Part shown: piece by piece, positions 50,522 to 52,649 of the stretch
Layout: each line of letters opens with the position of its first letter
Position numbering within the stretch: the first letter of the stretch is position 1
Assembly (NCBI RefSeq): GCF_003096595.1
Contig: NZ_QEKO01000011.1
Coordinates: forward strand, 1 to 52,649
Direction of reading: 5' to 3'
DNA from: Pusillimonas noertemannii
Lineage (GTDB): Bacteria; Pseudomonadota; Gammaproteobacteria; Burkholderiales; Burkholderiaceae_B
Length of the DNA stretch: 52,649 bases
Translations under genes and position numbers: made by a program
The notes under the pieces: model-generated
The model's input: the letters and a program-made list of their open reading frames with translations, nothing else
Told to the model about the DNA's origin: nothing
Database searches by the model: none

Positions 50522-52649
50522 TCAATAGATGCTGTACGTGCGGTCGCAGGTCTTGTTCAGATTGCTTTGTATGACCTGCTCGTCTTTGTTGTCGGTAAGC
50601 CCGTCGCGATATTCCGGGGTCGGGAAGTCGTACACGCTGGACTTGCCCCAGCTGAGCGCGATCTTGCCCCAGTTGGCAAGGTCTTGCGCATTGACGACGC
50701 CGTCTATATTGCCGTCGCCCGGGCAAGGCGGGTTCGATGCCAGCATGTCGTCAAGCTTGGCGCGCAGGTCTTTGCGAATGGCCTCGAGTTCGGGGTCGGA
50801 CGTGGGCAGCAGGTCGCGGTCTGCGGTGTCGAGCAGCGGCACCGGTGCGGCCTGGTTCACCTCGAACAGCTCTTCGGTGATAACCGGTTTGTGCTCGCCG
50901 GAGGCCGGATCGTAGTCGACGCTGGTGTTGACCACCAGCTTGTAGCGCTCGTTGCGGATGGCCACGGTGGACTCGGGCACCAGTGTCAGCGTGGACTGGC
51001 CGTCTTTGTACAGCGCCTCGTTGACGTCGGCGCACGTCGGGTAGCCTTCTTCGGACGGGAAGGCAGGCAGGACCGAAGCGTCGTCGTAGCCCTTACCCCA
51101 GTAAATACCCAGGTTGTCTTCGCACACGCTCTTGGACGTGGGAATGACGGTGCAGGCCGTCGTCATCACGCAAGGACCGTTGCGGCCGCCGTTGGCCTGC
51201 TCGTTCAAGCCGCCCATGGTGAAGTTGATAGTGCGCAGGCTGCCCTGCCCGGGGTCGGTAAGATAAGGCAGGATGCCGACCGAATCGATGGTGTGCGGCA
51301 CTTCTTCGTGGGCATCAAGGCCGGCCAGTTCGCCGAAGAACTGGAACAGGTCGACCATGTTGACCATATGATCGACCTCGCGGTCGGGCTGTGCCACTTG
51401 CGGCCCGGCGATGATGAGAGGGTCCCATACGCCGGTCTGGTAGGCGGTGCCCTTGGCACGGCTGGGGTCGAAAGGCAGCTTCACGGCGGTGGCCAGCGAG
51501 CCGTTGTCGCCCACAATGACAATGACGGTGTTCGAGGCCTTGGGGTCGTAGTTCAGGCTGCCGTCTTCGTTGTACTTGGCGATGCCGGTTTCGACCAGCA
51601 GGCGGCCGAACTCGGTGTCCATGGCTTCGATCATGCGGTCCTGGATAACGCGCACGCCCAGCGCGCTGTCTTCGTCGCCGTTGGTGCAGCTAAGCGCGTC
51701 AAGCGGGCTGGCGCCGCTTGGAAGCAACGGCACCAGGTCTTTGGGCGGTTGCTGCCAAGGCGTGTGCGCGGCGCTGTAGCTTACGGTGGCCATCCAGGGC
51801 TTGTCGGACGGACGGGCATTGATCCACTCGATGGCGGCGTTGGTCTCGATGGTGGTGCGATAGCCGCGGGCGCGCGGGTCATCGAGTTCGACCTTTTCAG
51901 TCTCGCCGTTCTCGATGATGACCAGGGGCGACACGTAATAGGCGTTCTCGCGATTGAAATTGGGCGTGAAGGTCGGCGTGCCGCAGGTGGTGTCGGGGTC
52001 GAAGACCCCGCCCGACGCGATGCACTGCAGGCCCGCCGCGTCTTCAAGAAGCGGATTGCTGGTGATGACCTTGCAGCTTCCGTCGGGCTGATAGCAGGCG
52101 CCGGTATTGGCGCCGAGGGGTTGGTGATCGCCGGGAACGAAACCGCACATATACGTGCCTTCTTTGGCATAGCCGCCGGCGGTGCTGTCATTGGACCCGG
52201 GCAGCCCGCCTATCCAGCCGTAGAAATAGTCCCACCCCAGCACGCTGGGCGTGGAGTTTTCAGCCTGGTTGTTCTCGGGGCCGCCCAGGTGGAACTTACC
52301 GAACATGCCGCTTTCGTAGCCCGCCTTCTTGAGCAGCTTGGGTGCGGTGACGTCGTACGGCGACAAATGAGAAGTTGCCAGGTCGTTGGGGCCTATAGCC
52401 TGGTTGATGCCGGTGCGCAGCGGATACCGGCCCACGAACATGGCCGCGCGGCCTGGAGAGCACTCGGGCATGGACCAGGTATTGCGAAAGCGCACGCCGG
52501 CATGGGCCACGGCGTTGATGTTGGGCAATATGGGGAACATCTTTCCGCCATAGCCGAAGACCTTCATCTGGTCGATGCCGACGTCGTCCATGATGACGAA
52601 CAGAATATTGGGCCCCGCCGCCGTGTCGTTGCTCGACCCTCCTCCGCTG
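50522..52649 (-). CDS. Sulfatase 2 with dockerin-like C-terminal module, 5' end outside the window
   Basis: The open frame runs through the right edge, so the start and any signal are missing. The visible start reads SGGGSSNDTAAGPNILFVIM, a Ser/Gly tether before the core, as in sulfatase 1. The core is closely similar to sulfatase 1 over its whole length: MPECSPGR (formylglycine motif, Cys codon at 52460-52462), FGKFHLGGPEN and NTVIVIVGDNGS are shared. The final 67 residues carry the same module (CPGDGNIDGVVNAQDL ... NLNKTC). It lies upstream of sulfatase 1 and FGE on the same strand, most likely in one operon. It is a tandem duplication. Confidence 0.9.
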   Translation of the reverse strand, partial: SGGGSSNDTAAGPNILFVIMDDVGIDQMKVFGYGGKMFPILPNINAVAHAGVRFRNTWSMPECSPGRAAMFVGRYPLRTGINQAIGPNDLATSHLSPYDVTAPKLLKKAGYESGMFGKFHLGGPENNQAENSTPSVLGWDYFYGWIGGLPGSNDSTAGGYAKEGTYMCGFVPGDHQPLGANTGACYQPDGSCKVITSNPLLEDAAGLQCIASGGVFDPDTTCGTPTFTPNFNRENAYYVSPLVIIENGETEKVELDDPRARGYRTTIETNAAIEWINARPSDKPWMATVSYSAAHTPWQQPPKDLVPLLPSGASPLDALSCTNGDEDSALGVRVIQDRMIEAMDTEFGRLLVETGIAKYNEDGSLNYDPKASNTVIVIVGDNGSLATAVKLPFDPSRAKGTAYQTGVWDPLIIAGPQVAQPDREVDHMVNMVDLFQFFGELAGLDAHEEVPHTIDSVGILPYLTDPGQGSLRTINFTMGGLNEQANGGRNGPCVMTTACTVIPTSKSVCEDNLGIYWGKGYDDASVLPAFPSEEGYPTCADVNEALYKDGQSTLTLVPESTVAIRNERYKLVVNTSVDYDPASGEHKPVITEELFEVNQAAPVPLLDTADRDLLPTSDPELEAIRKDLRAKLDDMLASNPPCPGDGNIDGVVNAQDLANWGKIALSWGKSSVYDFPTPEYRDGLTDNKDEQVIQSNLNKTCDRTYSIY

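Noticed and set aside
48022-50574. An 850-residue plus-strand open frame opposite the sulfatase and FGE genes
   Set aside because: It lies entirely antisense to sulfatase 1 and its neighbours, shows no recognisable domain and has high-GC antisense composition. The minus strand carries clear family motifs.

Overview
The window comes from a high-GC betaproteobacterium. An Alcaligenaceae-like member of the Burkholderiales (Bordetella, Achromobacter or Pusillimonas relatives) is the best guess. This rests on the czcICBA and gsp gene types, the many FCD-type GntR regulators and the NitT/TauT-type ABC transporters. No rRNA, tRNA or CRISPR array was seen. Most of the window is tightly packed operons with 4-nt stop/start overlaps.

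Layout. (1) 1-378: the 3' end of a group II intron (domains V and VI), then a degenerate repeat tract and a terminator. (2) 379-3471: a ring-cleavage operon on the minus strand (LigA/LigB-type extradiol dioxygenase, cysteine amidohydrolase, CMD-family protein), with a divergent GntR regulator. (3) 3562-6443: a monofunctional catalase and an ArsB arsenite pump without arsR or arsC. (4) 6635-14652: a GntR regulator and a nine-gene catabolic/transport operon (FAH-type hydrolase, ABC importer, two VOC proteins, DapA-like aldolase, alpha/beta hydrolase, RutE-like nitroreductase). A strong sigma70 promoter overlaps a TTGTATACAA palindrome ahead of it. (5) 14693-18142: a BASS-type transporter, an AraC regulator, a PduO-type cobalamin adenosyltransferase and an AT-richer isochorismatase-like hydrolase. 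(6) 18406-27573: a heavy-metal operon on the minus strand, czcI-czcC-czcB-czcA-copA-copB, joining a Zn/Co/Cd-type RND pump to periplasmic copper resistance genes. (7) 27662-30711: small envelope proteins and a lipoprotein amidohydrolase. (8) 30883-42183: a nearly complete type II secretion system, gspG-H-I-J-K-L-M-N-D-E-F on the minus strand and a divergent, PDZ-less gspC. A short gspO follows at 46197. (9) 42530-46087: a second NitT/TauT-type ABC importer followed by a signal-less substrate-binding-like protein. (10) 47091-52649: two tandem lipoprotein sulfatases with C-terminal dockerin-like Ca-binding modules, and a membrane-anchored formylglycine-generating enzyme (FGE). The second sulfatase runs off the window.

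The most interesting unit is the last one together with the T2SS. Sulfatases with the CSPGR formylglycine motif, a predicted exported FGE translationally coupled to one of them, matching 67-residue dockerin-like tails, and a neighbouring T2SS suggest an envelope or surface sulfatase system that is activated outside the cytoplasm. The lipoprotein amidohydrolase beside the T2SS has the same CGSSG tether after its lipobox as the first sulfatase, so it may use the same export route. These links are inferences from sequence and gene neighbourhood.
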